From NCBI GenBank assembly GCA_028824685.1, contig JAPPCZ010000044.1:59473-123472 (forward strand): DNA of 64,000 nucleotides, written 5' to 3'. The notes under the pieces are model-generated. The model saw only the letters and a list, made by a program, of their open reading frames with translations. It made no database searches and was not told where the DNA came from. The DNA is from Candidatus Poribacteria bacterium (GTDB lineage Bacteria > Poribacteria > WGA-4E > WGA-3G). Shown piece after piece: positions 53,011 to 61,830 of the stretch (position 1 is the first letter of the stretch; each line of letters opens with the position of its first letter). Made by a program: the position numbers and the translations under genes.

Positions 53011-54021
53011 CTACTCCTTCTTTAGTTCTCCCCATGTTGCCGTTAACATATCTGACTGAGGTGATACTGGCAACCTATCTGCATGCCCAGGATCAAACCA
53101 ATCCCCGCCAAAATTTGGTACGGCACCGCCACCAATAAACGTCAGCTGCGTCCGCACCCCGCTGTTCACGTGAAGTTTGAGAATTTGGAACGCCCAGTTA
53201 ATTTCCTTTGTATAGAGCACTTCCTCTCCATCCGGTGACAACTCAGGCCACTCGGCATAGGAACCGGCTTCCTCAACAAGCTGCCGGAGACCGGTGCCGT
53301 CGCGGTTCACAATGTAGATCGTCTGTTTGTTCTTCCATGCGCGGTGCAGGTCCCTATCCAAGACTTCCGGCAACGGATGCTTGTTCGCAGCAAAGGCGAT
53401 TCTGTCACCCGCAGTAGACCAGGACAGACCGTATTGCAATTGCCATCGTAGTACTTTTTCGGGTAGCGGCTGTTCTCGTTCTTGTGTGTGGACGTTGATA
53501 AACGTAAGTCGTGAACGTGCACTGCAGGCTATTTCTGAACCATCAGGAGACCACGCTGGTGAACCCCCATCCCCGATGAGTTCTGCGTCTTCTTCCCCAA
53601 GCGTCACAATATAGAGAAGGAACTTTAAAGCGTTCCAGTCCTTGGACATGTAAACAAACTGTTTGCCATCAGGTGACCAAGTAGGTGCTGTTCTCCAAAC
53701 GTCTGTTTTTTGCTTGAAGACGCGGCGGACATTCGAACCATCGGGATCCATCAAATATAGGTCTCGCGTGCCCTCACGATCCGAGACGAAGAGAATCTGC
53801 TCACCGGTCGGAGACCAAGCTGCCTCAAGATCAACAGCGGGATGCTGTGTTAAGTTCACCTGTTCAGAACCATCCGGATTCATCATGTAGACCTCATAAT
53901 TGCCGTCCCGCCTTGAGGTAAACAGAATTTTGGGTGTTGTCGGGGCTTTGGCAAGAATAGGACACACCGTCTCACACATCAGCACCAAGATGATTAGAGA
54001 AAAAATTAATATCAATCTCAT
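53011..54021 (-). CDS. TolB-like beta-propeller protein, copy 2
   Basis: 336 residues from ATG at 54021 with AGGAGAAATAGGT upstream; a start 12 codons earlier has no such site. Signal MRLILIFSLIILVLMCETVC followed by APTTPKILFTSRRDGNYEVY and repeated SPDG blades (SPTGEQILFVSDREGTRDLY, SPDGSEIACSARSRLTFINV). It lies 33 bases upstream of copy 1 and is probably co-transcribed. Most differences from copy 1 are single substitutions. Confidence 0.85.
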   Translation of the reverse strand: MRLILIFSLIILVLMCETVCPILAKAPTTPKILFTSRRDGNYEVYMMNPDGSEQVNLTQHPAVDLEAAWSPTGEQILFVSDREGTRDLYLMDPDGSNVRRVFKQKTDVWRTAPTWSPDGKQFVYMSKDWNALKFLLYIVTLGEEDAELIGDGGSPAWSPDGSEIACSARSRLTFINVHTQEREQPLPEKVLRWQLQYGLSWSTAGDRIAFAANKHPLPEVLDRDLHRAWKNKQTIYIVNRDGTGLRQLVEEAGSYAEWPELSPDGEEVLYTKEINWAFQILKLHVNSGVRTQLTFIGGGAVPNFGGDWFDPGHADRLPVSPQSDMLTATWGELKKE

Positions 54022-54057
54022 ACCTATTTCTCCTATGCCATTTTTTGATCCACGCAA

Positions 54058-54315
54058 TTAACTTGTAAAACCTTTTATGACAAAAATGACGAGGTAGTAA
54101 AGGGGCCACTGAATAATAAAGTATACGAACCAAACGAATAGAAAAAATAAGATGAAATAAACCAGAAAAGCAGATTTAGGATTTGTGAAATATTTTGATG
54201 GAGGATCTCCATCATCCTCGTCTGCAAGTTTTCCCTTCTTAGCAAGATATGAGAAAAACGTGCCTCCTAAAATGCCAACAATGACTGACAGAACAAGCGT
54301 TAATCTAAAAAATCC
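54058..54315 (-). pseudogene. Truncated small membrane protein gene lacking a start codon
   Basis: The frame reads GFFRLTLVLSVIVGILGGTF, then GDPPSKYFTNPKSAFLVYFI and FVWFVYFIIQWPLYYLVIFV and ends FTS. A TGA directly precedes it, and no ATG, GTG or TTG occurs before the first membrane segment. It overlaps the stop of the paralogue at 54300-54617 by a few bases, so it is either a 5'-truncated copy or is made by frameshift or reinitiation from that gene. Confidence 0.55.
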
Positions 54316-54617
54316 TCAGTTTGCCCTTTCTCCTCTTTAATTAGGAAACTTTTTATAATCCAATATGCAGCAAAATACAGTAGCCAAGTAAAGCCAAAAC
54401 ATAGAACGAAACCGACAAGAAAACTGACAGGATTCTCCAGCAGTCCTTCCTCTATTAGCCAGAGCTTTCGAAGAAGTATAGGGTTGCCTGTTCCATCCAT
54501 GAGAATTTGAACCATTAGTGTTCGCACGACATTTACTACGCCACCTACTAAACCTAATAGAATCGACAGAACTAACGTGATCCTGTAAATTACTTTTTTG
54601 AGATTTTTGAATTCCAT
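54300..54617 (-). CDS. Small membrane protein, paralogue 2
   Basis: 105 residues with hydrophobic segments ITLVLSILLGLVGGVVNVV and PVSFLVGFVLCFGFTWLLYF. Unknown function; related to the 101-residue protein at 51538-51843 through the RxTLVLS segment. Its end overlaps the truncated paralogue that follows. Confidence 0.6.
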   Translation of the reverse strand: MEFKNLKKVIYRITLVLSILLGLVGGVVNVVRTLMVQILMDGTGNPILLRKLWLIEEGLLENPVSFLVGFVLCFGFTWLLYFAAYWIIKSFLIKEEKGQTEDFLD

Positions 54618-54650
54618 GTTGCCTCACAACCTTTCTCAGAATACTGTATT

Positions 54651-54800
54651 AACGTGAGTTTGAAAAGTTTTCACCCGCAGCATGCTCTGTTATCTTTGCC
54701 AAAAACGGCACACCCTAACAGGTTATGCTACAAAAACAGTGCTTTTTTAGGCTTGAAAAGTGTTTAGAGCAAACTCACATTTTATTATCAAACTCACGTT
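54651..54800. mobile_element. MITE-like element with 13-bp perfect inverted repeats and 5-bp target duplication
   Basis: AACGTGAGTTTGA (54651-54663) and TCAAACTCACGTT (54788-54800). Both flanks are GTATT (54646-54650 and 54801-54805). It inserted 5 bases past the stop of the gene at 54810. No coding frame inside. Confidence 0.8.
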
Positions 54801-54809
54801 GTATTAGCG

Positions 54810-57800
54810 TTAATATCGCGTAATAGTTTCATGCAAATTCAAAATCACACGTGCGATAGAAGTCCACGCTGCAAGTTCAATAGGTTCAATACCTTGTGTT
54901 GCAGGTGCTTCACCCATTTCCACTAAAGTTTCCGCAGCGCCAGGATTGTCAGTGTATTCGGTTTTGTGCTTTTCTAACAATCCTGTCATAATTTCCAACT
55001 CTTTCGGTTGTGGTAGACGTGATAGTGCGCGGTGGTATGCCCAATTGATACGGTCTTCTGGGGTCTGCCCGCCTTCTTTAATAGTTCGTGCAGCAAATAC
55101 GCGTGCCGTCTCAACATAAGTTGGATCGTTGAGCAAGGTAAGTGCTTGCATCGGTGTGTTGGAAGTTGACCTTTCAGCAGTACATTCCTGTCTACTTGGG
55201 GCATCAAAAGCCATCATACTTGGATGTAAGAAAGTACGCTGCCAATGCGTATAAAGCCCTCTGCGGTACTGACTTTCACCTTTGTCATGCACATATTTGC
55301 GCTTGGGAAAATTCAAATTTGAATAATATCCCACAGGTTGATACGGTCTAACACTTGGTCCGCCAATTTTAGGTATGAGAAGTCCGCTTAGCAATAAGGC
55401 GTTGTCACGCACGATTTCTGCGTCAAGCCGCCAACGCGACTGCCGCGCAATAAGACGGTTATAGGGATCTTTTTCGCGCAGGGCTTCATTCGGCTTTGAA
55501 GATTGGCGATAGGCATTTGAGGAAATAATCAGTTTAACCATGTGTTTGACGTTCCACCCGCTTTCCATAAACTCTACCGCTAACCAATCAAGTAAGTCAG
55601 AATGCACAGGTGGTTCACCTTGTGCGCCAAGGTCGTCAAGAACGCGGGAAATACCAGTTCCGAAGTAAAGTGCCCAAAGTCGATTCACAAATGTCCGTGC
55701 TGTTAATGGATTGTTCCGTGACACCACCCATTTGGCAAGATCAAGTCGTGTCGCACGGCGATTTTTGATACCAAGATCTCCAAGGAATTCTGGTATTATC
55801 GGTTCAACAATATCACCTGAATCGTCTAACCAATTGCCTCTCGGTAAAATGCGGGTTGTCCGAGGTTGGACCGACACGGTTGTTAAGGAATATGAACTCT
55901 TGGAATTGATTTCATTTTTTTGTCTTTCAAGATCAGCAATCTGGTTGCGGATACCGTCAAGTGCAGGAGCTATACGTCGATAATAGTCAGCAATCTGTTT
56001 TCGTTGGTTTGTGGTTCTAACAAAAGAATCAACTTGGATCGCTTTTATGACAGCACCATCGTGAGTATTCTTCGTTGCTGCACCGAGAGTGGTTGCAATG
56101 CCAGCCATATCCCAATATGCTTTACCACCAAACTGTGTAAATGCCATACCGTTGAGCACACTCCCCACTTTCAATCCAACTACTGTCGGATCAACTTCAA
56201 GACGTACCCATTCGCCCAGGTTCGGAAGTTCTCCCATCGGTTTGTGGGCAGGTGTATCACTTCCTATTTCCCCATGTTTAATTTTGTCTTCACCCCAGAA
56301 TGCCCGGTGGTCCCAGTTTCCATCGTTCCACTGCAACATGATCGTTTTAGGTGGATTTTCGGGGTCTAACCACACGTAAGCAAAAAGTTTGTCACCCTCA
56401 GCCAGTGTGATTTTACGGTTTGCGCCACGGAATGCATGCTGCACAAGCTGCTCTGGTGCTGCAGTCTGTACCCGTGAACGTTCTTTACTGAAAACTGGTC
56501 CCTCATTTTTTCCAACAAATTTCCATGTGCCTTCCGTTCTACCGCCGTTTGATTGCGCATCGTCTACCCACGCGAAATCAGCATCTTCCGTTGAAGTAAG
56601 GAATGAACGAGTCTCCTCTTCCCATTCTGTCTGTTCTGCTTGCAACCCAGGTGATGATAACTCAAATACTTTACGCAATCTCACTAATTCATGGTCAATT
56701 TCCTCCAATTTAGCCTGTTGCTCAGACGATGGGAGCATTACAACGGGATCCCATTTGCTACCGCCGCCATACACACCAGGTCCCTGTATATCAGCGAAAA
56801 ACGCAGCAAAACTGTAAAAATCTTTTGCAGTATAAGGGTCAAATTTGTGGTCGTGGCATTGGGCACAGCCGAGTGTAGCACCTAACCAGACAGATGCAGT
56901 GGTACGCACCCTATCCGCTGCATAGATTGCGAGATATTCTTTTGCTTGTGCGCCACCTTCTGCCGTAGTCTGATTTAATCTGTTATAGCCAGATGCCACT
57001 TTCTGGTCTGGTGATGCATTTGGCAGAAGGTCACCTGCAAGGTTTTCTAACGTAAATTGATCAAACGGCATGTTGTCATTAAATGCCTTAATCACATAGT
57101 CTCGGTAGGGCCAAACACTAACATTCTCATCCGAATGGTAGCCGCTTGTATCGGCATATCGCACCAGATCAAGCCAGTAAATTGCAAGCCTCTCACCGTA
57201 CTGTGGTTTGGAAAGTAGACGATTGACTAAATCCTCATAAGCCTCTGGACGTTCATCTCTTACAAATTGATCAACTTCAGCAGGGGTAGGTAGCAAACCT
57301 GTCAAATCAAAGTGTAAACGTCGGATAAGCGTGCGTTTATCTGCTTCTGAAGACGGTTCAAGTCCTTCTGTCTCTAATTTACCAAGAATAAATTGATCAA
57401 TCGGATTGTGCACCCAATCAGGACTTTTAACTTCCGGCAGTTCAACCTGTTTCGGTGGGTCATAAGCCCAATGCTCCTCCCATTCCGCACCTTCTTTGAT
57501 CCATTGAATTAGCGTATCAATCTGTTCTTGTGTAGGTTGACGATTAGAGATCTGCGGTGGCATCCGTCTATCAATGTCTTCATGCGTAATACGCAGTACC
57601 AATTCGCTGTTCTCTGGATCACCCGGAACAATAATCGGATAACCGCTCGGTTCAGAAAAAGCCCCTTCCTTAATGTCAAGTCGTAAGTTTGCTTGCCGCA
57701 CCGCCGGGTCTGGACCGTGGCAAGCGTAACACTTATCGGACAAAATCGGACGAATATCTCGGTCAAATTGGATTTTTTTAGCATCGGCAAGCTGCGTTAT

Positions 57801-57896
57801 CGTTGTCAACAACAGCGCGATTACTAAAAGATAAATAAACCCTTTGCACAATGGCATTAACGAAAATAACTTTATTTGTTGGTACGTTCTAAACAT
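54810..57896 (-). CDS. DUF1549/DUF1553 protein with cytochrome c-type heme sites
   Basis: 1028 residues with an export signal (FIYLLVIALLLTTITQLADA). N-terminal planctomycete cytochrome domain with KCYACHGPDP (CxxCH near residue 53), a DUF1549 region with YWLDLVRYADTSGYHSDENV, and a second CxxCH in GCAQCHDHKFDPYT near 342. Then comes a lamin-G-like insert and a DUF1553 region with RTFVNRLWALYFGTGISRVL and SSNAYRQSS, ending ARVILNLHETITRY. These proteins usually pair with a DUF1501 protein; their substrate is unsettled. Start ATG with GGAGATGTTCTACA. Confidence 0.9.
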   Translation of the reverse strand: MFRTYQQIKLFSLMPLCKGFIYLLVIALLLTTITQLADAKKIQFDRDIRPILSDKCYACHGPDPAVRQANLRLDIKEGAFSEPSGYPIIVPGDPENSELVLRITHEDIDRRMPPQISNRQPTQEQIDTLIQWIKEGAEWEEHWAYDPPKQVELPEVKSPDWVHNPIDQFILGKLETEGLEPSSEADKRTLIRRLHFDLTGLLPTPAEVDQFVRDERPEAYEDLVNRLLSKPQYGERLAIYWLDLVRYADTSGYHSDENVSVWPYRDYVIKAFNDNMPFDQFTLENLAGDLLPNASPDQKVASGYNRLNQTTAEGGAQAKEYLAIYAADRVRTTASVWLGATLGCAQCHDHKFDPYTAKDFYSFAAFFADIQGPGVYGGGSKWDPVVMLPSSEQQAKLEEIDHELVRLRKVFELSSPGLQAEQTEWEEETRSFLTSTEDADFAWVDDAQSNGGRTEGTWKFVGKNEGPVFSKERSRVQTAAPEQLVQHAFRGANRKITLAEGDKLFAYVWLDPENPPKTIMLQWNDGNWDHRAFWGEDKIKHGEIGSDTPAHKPMGELPNLGEWVRLEVDPTVVGLKVGSVLNGMAFTQFGGKAYWDMAGIATTLGAATKNTHDGAVIKAIQVDSFVRTTNQRKQIADYYRRIAPALDGIRNQIADLERQKNEINSKSSYSLTTVSVQPRTTRILPRGNWLDDSGDIVEPIIPEFLGDLGIKNRRATRLDLAKWVVSRNNPLTARTFVNRLWALYFGTGISRVLDDLGAQGEPPVHSDLLDWLAVEFMESGWNVKHMVKLIISSNAYRQSSKPNEALREKDPYNRLIARQSRWRLDAEIVRDNALLLSGLLIPKIGGPSVRPYQPVGYYSNLNFPKRKYVHDKGESQYRRGLYTHWQRTFLHPSMMAFDAPSRQECTAERSTSNTPMQALTLLNDPTYVETARVFAARTIKEGGQTPEDRINWAYHRALSRLPQPKELEIMTGLLEKHKTEYTDNPGAAETLVEMGEAPATQGIEPIELAAWTSIARVILNLHETITRY

Positions 57897-58012
57897 TGTA
57901 GAACATCTCCTCCTCGCAAGTAGACGAAAATACTGGTGCTAAAACCTAAAATTTGTGTATGGCAAATAATTTATCATAAAAACGAAATATGTGCAAATCA
58001 AATCTTTCAGAG

Positions 58013-58410
58013 CAGGGTTATTCAGTTTTCAAAATTTTCAATGCTTTTGAACTATTACGTTAACGTTGTATAGTAGTTTCTTGTCCGTATCTTTAGTCCC
58101 GTAGGGACGGAATGTTTATAGAAAAATGTCGTCCACCCTCTCTTGAGTTCCGGGGAATGCCTAAATGGCATTCATACCGTTGATTTGGTAGGAACGACAT
58201 AAAAAGATAAACATATCGTCCCTACGGGACTAAAGACAGATAGCACAACCGTTGCTATAAACATATCGTCCCTACGGGACTAACGCAGTTACTCATATTC
58301 AGATAGGACTTATATTTTTGCCTCTGGGTTTCGCGTCCACTTTATCCACCTACACTATAACTCTTAAGTAATACACATCAACTAAAAATGCCTAAAACTA
58401 AATAACCCTG
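58013..58410. mobile_element. MITE-like element with exact 9-bp target duplication, carrying a large palindrome and a nested insertion
   Basis: Ends CAGGGTTATTCAGTTTT (58013-58029) and AAAACTAAATAACCCTG (58394-58410), same family as 38309-38514. Flanks are both CTTTCAGAG (58004-58012 and 58411-58419). The body contains the four-unit CCCGTAGGG palindrome (58090-58282), whose second unit is interrupted at 58153-58188 by a 36-base hairpin sequence. With the promoter and repeats below, it fills the 57897-58941 gap. Confidence 0.85.
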
Positions 58411-58460
58411 CTTTCAGAGGGTGTGTAAAGTTTTTGTCAATGATTACTGAAAAAATTAAC

Positions 58461-58489
58461 TTGACAAACCAATGTATTTGTGTTAATAT
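58461..58489 (+). promoter_or_regulatory. Strong plus-strand promoter with a long untranslated leader
   Basis: TTGACA (58461-58466), 17 bases, TAATAT (58484-58489). The next reading frame on this strand is the TonB receptor at 58942, so the leader would be about 450 bases. Confidence 0.6.
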
Positions 58490-58614
58490 TATTATCACAT
58501 AATTAAATAATGTTCTCAATATACGCAAAATTTCTAAAAAAAAGAGAAGAAAAAACAAAAAAGCTCAAATTCCACGTCACAATCCTTATACTGACTGGGT
58601 TTTTGCACGTCACA

Positions 58615-58680
58615 GTGACGTGCAAAACGCCTAAATGTGACGTGAAATACGTCCTAAATGTGACGTGTAACGTCCTAATT
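58615..58680. repeat. Tandem 22-23-base repeats with a GTGACGTG core
   Basis: GTGACGTG occurs at 58615, 58637 and 58660, each followed by A/T-rich sequence and CGYCCTAA-like blocks. Inverse copies CACGTCAC are at 58573 and 58606, the second forming GCACGTCAC-A-GTGACGTGC with the first repeat. Could be an operator array for the TonB receptor gene or a simple repeat. Confidence 0.6.
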
Positions 58681-58941
58681 TAATGTGTAGATCGGGGAGG
58701 GCGAAGCGAAACTCACCGACAATATGCTTTGTGCGAAAACTTTACATACCCTTTTCAGAGAGTATGTGATTTTTTGATAAATTGCTTGTCTTTTTATCTC
58801 AAATTATGTTATTGTTTTATGGTTTGATGAAATGGCATTTCAGAAAACTCCCACTTCTTGTTGCATATCAAAAGATATAAAATTATATGTGAACATTGTA
58901 ATAAATCCTCAATCAAGAGGTAGTACAGTAAAGGAAAGTTT

Positions 58942-61158
58942 ATGAAAAAAATTTGTCTATCATTCGTTCAATTATTGATAACTCTATTGCTCATTTTAAC
59001 TTTTTTGTTTGGAATATCACAGGCAGAAGCAGAATCGATTCAGAATGAAGACGTGGAAACTGAAAACGACTCCGTATCTTCTGATGAAGTAATTGAACTT
59101 GAAAAAGTTTTAGTCGAGGGTGAACGTGTCTATTCAACAGCATCTTCACGGTCTATACGAGATTTTGATCTGAACGTCCGTCCAGTGAGCACCGCACAAG
59201 ATATGCTTCAACTGGCGCCAGGGCTTGTTATCGCACAGCACGCAGGTGGTGGAAAAGCTGAGCAGATCTTTTTACGCGGGTTTGATGCCGACCATGGTAC
59301 AGACGTCGCCATCTTATCTGACGGTACTCCGGTGAATATGGTTTCACACGGGCACGGACAGGGATATGCAGATATCCATTTCGCTATACCTGAATTAGTG
59401 GAATCAATTGACGTTTTCAAAGGTCCCTACTTTGCCAAATACGGCAATTTCTCGACTGCAGGTTCAATCCAATTTCGTACAAAAGACAAAATTGATGGAA
59501 ATATGCTGAAAATCGAAGGAGGCGAGTTTAACACGCAAAAATTCACCGGAATGTTTCAGCTGCCTACTCTCAGTGAACATCAAAACGCTTATTTTGCTGG
59601 ACAGTTTTATAATACGGACGGACCCGTTGAAAGCGAGCAAGATTTTCAACGATTAAATCTTTTCGGTAAATTTCGGACAGAGTTAAATGAAAAAAGCCAA
59701 CTTTCCGTTTCAGCAAGTTCTTTTACTTCAGCGTGGGACGCTTCTGGGCAAATTCCCAAACGCGCGGTAGATAGTGGCTTAATTTCGCGTTTCGGAACTA
59801 TTGACGACCTTGAAGGTGGACAAACAGGCAGACAGAATCTCAATTTGATTTACACGGCAACAGGTGAAGATAACAGCCAATTTTTGTTTCAACCCTATTT
59901 CTGTCAATATAACTTCAAGTTGTTCTCAAATTTTACTTTTTTTCTTGAAAACTCGGAAAACAGTGATATGATTGAGCAGACTGATGATCGCACCGTTCTC
60001 GGCTTAAATACCGAATATAAATTTACACAATCGATCTCTTCTATACAAGTAAACACAACGTTCGGTGGTGGATTTCGTTCTGACGACATCGCAGTTAGCC
60101 TTTGGCATAGTCCAAATCGCAGGCGGTTAACACAAAGGGTGGATTCAGGCATTATTGAACGTAACCTGTTTCTCTGGGCACAAGAAGAATTAATCATCAA
60201 CTCAAAACTCCGATTCCAACTCGGTTTACGCGGGGATTACTTTACTTTTAATGTAGAAGACCATCTTGACACCTTATCTGACGAAACAGGTAACTTGCCG
60301 CATGCTTCAGGATATGCACAGGAGGCGATGCTCAATCCTAAGTTCAACATGGTTTATAGCCCGCTCCAGTCGATTGATGTTTTCCTAAATTTCGGCACAG
60401 GATTCCACTCTAACGACGCCCGTGATGTAGTGATTGAACAAACAATTTCGGATTTAGAACAAACATATAAACGCCAAGACTTGAGTGAAGAGCAAATTGA
60501 TGAACGTCTAACACAGATGAATTTCAACCGGGACCACGCTGGGATTCAGACGTTACCTCGTGCGATTGGTGCTGAAATCGGCACTCGTCACCGATTTTTT
60601 GACCGATTTAATATCGGGTTTGCTGGCTGGTGGTTGGAATTAGACGAAGAATTAGTTTTTGTCGGTGATGCAGGTGAAACAGAAATCAGCGGTAAATCAC
60701 AGCGGATCGGTATTGACATTGAAGGACGAATAAAGATTCTTTCATGGTTATGGGTAGATACAGACGTGAACTTATCGCAAGGAAAATACGTTGATGAACC
60801 TGATGATGCTAACCAGATTCCTCTTGCGCCACGTATCACCTCAACGGGCGGGGTAACTGCTATCCACCCTTTCGGTTGGGATGTCAGTTTGCGTTATCGG
60901 CACATCGGCGACCGTCCTGCTAATGAGGATGGCAGCGTGACCGCAGAAGGCTACACAGTGGTGAATCTTGGGTTTTCTTACACGTACGGTCCATTCCAGT
61001 ATTTTGCTGCTGTTGAAAACCTCTTTGATATCGATTGGAACGAAGCGCAGTTTGACACAGAATCACGCTTAAGAGATGAGATGGAATCGGTATCTGAGAT
61101 TCATTTTACGCCAGGAAATCCGTTAAATCTACAAGCAGGAATCAGTTTTCAATTCTAA
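58942..61158 (+). CDS. TonB-dependent outer-membrane receptor
   Basis: 738 residues. Signal peptide LITLLLILTFLFGISQAEAE, a TonB-box-like segment VIELEKVLVEGE, and the plug domain with RPVSTAQDMLQLAPGLVIAQ, IFLRGFDADHGTDVAILSDG and PYFAKYGNFSTAGSIQF. The beta-barrel ends GNPLNLQAGISFQF with the expected terminal Phe. The gly-his-rich HGHGQGYADIHF is unusual and could bind metal. Ligand unknown. A ~450-base leader with a promoter and tandem repeats lies upstream. Confidence 0.92.
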   Translation: MKKICLSFVQLLITLLLILTFLFGISQAEAESIQNEDVETENDSVSSDEVIELEKVLVEGERVYSTASSRSIRDFDLNVRPVSTAQDMLQLAPGLVIAQHAGGGKAEQIFLRGFDADHGTDVAILSDGTPVNMVSHGHGQGYADIHFAIPELVESIDVFKGPYFAKYGNFSTAGSIQFRTKDKIDGNMLKIEGGEFNTQKFTGMFQLPTLSEHQNAYFAGQFYNTDGPVESEQDFQRLNLFGKFRTELNEKSQLSVSASSFTSAWDASGQIPKRAVDSGLISRFGTIDDLEGGQTGRQNLNLIYTATGEDNSQFLFQPYFCQYNFKLFSNFTFFLENSENSDMIEQTDDRTVLGLNTEYKFTQSISSIQVNTTFGGGFRSDDIAVSLWHSPNRRRLTQRVDSGIIERNLFLWAQEELIINSKLRFQLGLRGDYFTFNVEDHLDTLSDETGNLPHASGYAQEAMLNPKFNMVYSPLQSIDVFLNFGTGFHSNDARDVVIEQTISDLEQTYKRQDLSEEQIDERLTQMNFNRDHAGIQTLPRAIGAEIGTRHRFFDRFNIGFAGWWLELDEELVFVGDAGETEISGKSQRIGIDIEGRIKILSWLWVDTDVNLSQGKYVDEPDDANQIPLAPRITSTGGVTAIHPFGWDVSLRYRHIGDRPANEDGSVTAEGYTVVNLGFSYTYGPFQYFAAVENLFDIDWNEAQFDTESRLRDEMESVSEIHFTPGNPLNLQAGISFQF

Positions 61159-61194
61159 TGAGTTTTTCTGTAGCCACATAAAATGAATAGATAT

Positions 61195-61824
61195 TTAGAT
61201 TGGATTGTCACATAACGCGCTGAGATATTCCTTAGCGCGTTTTTCTGATCCTGTAGGCGACATAACGCCTGACATAACTGCGATGCCCGATGCCCCTGCT
61301 CTCAAACATTCGCCAATGCGCGCTGGCGTAATTCCACCAAGTGCAAACACTGGCAAGTTAACCTGTTTTATCAGCTCTTCAAGGTTTTTCACTCCAATTG
61401 CCAGACCATATCCCGGTTTACTTTCTGTCGGATATATTGGACTATAGGTTACAAAGTCTGCACCTTCCACCTCCCGTTTTTTGGCAGCATCAACACCGTG
61501 TATTGAACACCCAATTAGAAAATTGGACTCCGATTGTGCTTTTACATAGTCAACAGATACACCACTGTCAGGCAGATGAATACCTGCTGCACCTATATCT
61601 ATAGCGACTTTTGTATTGGTGTTAATGAATAGGTAGGCGTTGTGTGTTTGGCACAAATCGGAGATAGGTTTTGCCAGTTTGAATAAAGCAACATCGTCTA
61701 AATCTTTTTCACGCAGCTGGATTGCTTTTACCCCAACATCTAAAATTTCTGAGACCACTGTGAGCAGGGATTTAGGTGCACACAAGTGCCTATTTGTAAT
61801 GACATAGAGTTGAAAATCAATCAT
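61195..61824 (-). CDS. thiE: Thiamine-phosphate synthase family protein
   Basis: 209 residues with the TIM-barrel ThiE/TenI pattern: QLYVITNRHLCAP, VKAIQLREKDLDD, IGAAGIHLPDSGVS, TYSPIYPTESKPGYG and VFALGGITPARIGECLRAGA ending in GASGIAVMSGVM. ThiE couples thiazole and pyrimidine phosphates. The usual INDR segment is changed to INTNTK, so it may be the TenI thiazole tautomerase instead; both fit. Start codon is 5-10 bases from the end of a repeat element. No thiamine riboswitch was seen upstream. Confidence 0.8.
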   Translation of the reverse strand: MIDFQLYVITNRHLCAPKSLLTVVSEILDVGVKAIQLREKDLDDVALFKLAKPISDLCQTHNAYLFINTNTKVAIDIGAAGIHLPDSGVSVDYVKAQSESNFLIGCSIHGVDAAKKREVEGADFVTYSPIYPTESKPGYGLAIGVKNLEELIKQVNLPVFALGGITPARIGECLRAGASGIAVMSGVMSPTGSEKRAKEYLSALCDNPI

Positions 61825-61830
61825 TGATTA

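Noticed and set aside
57897..58941. A small gene in the 1-kb gap before the TonB receptor
   Set aside because: Only short frames without ribosome sites exist; the space is taken by a MITE-like element, a promoter and tandem repeats.
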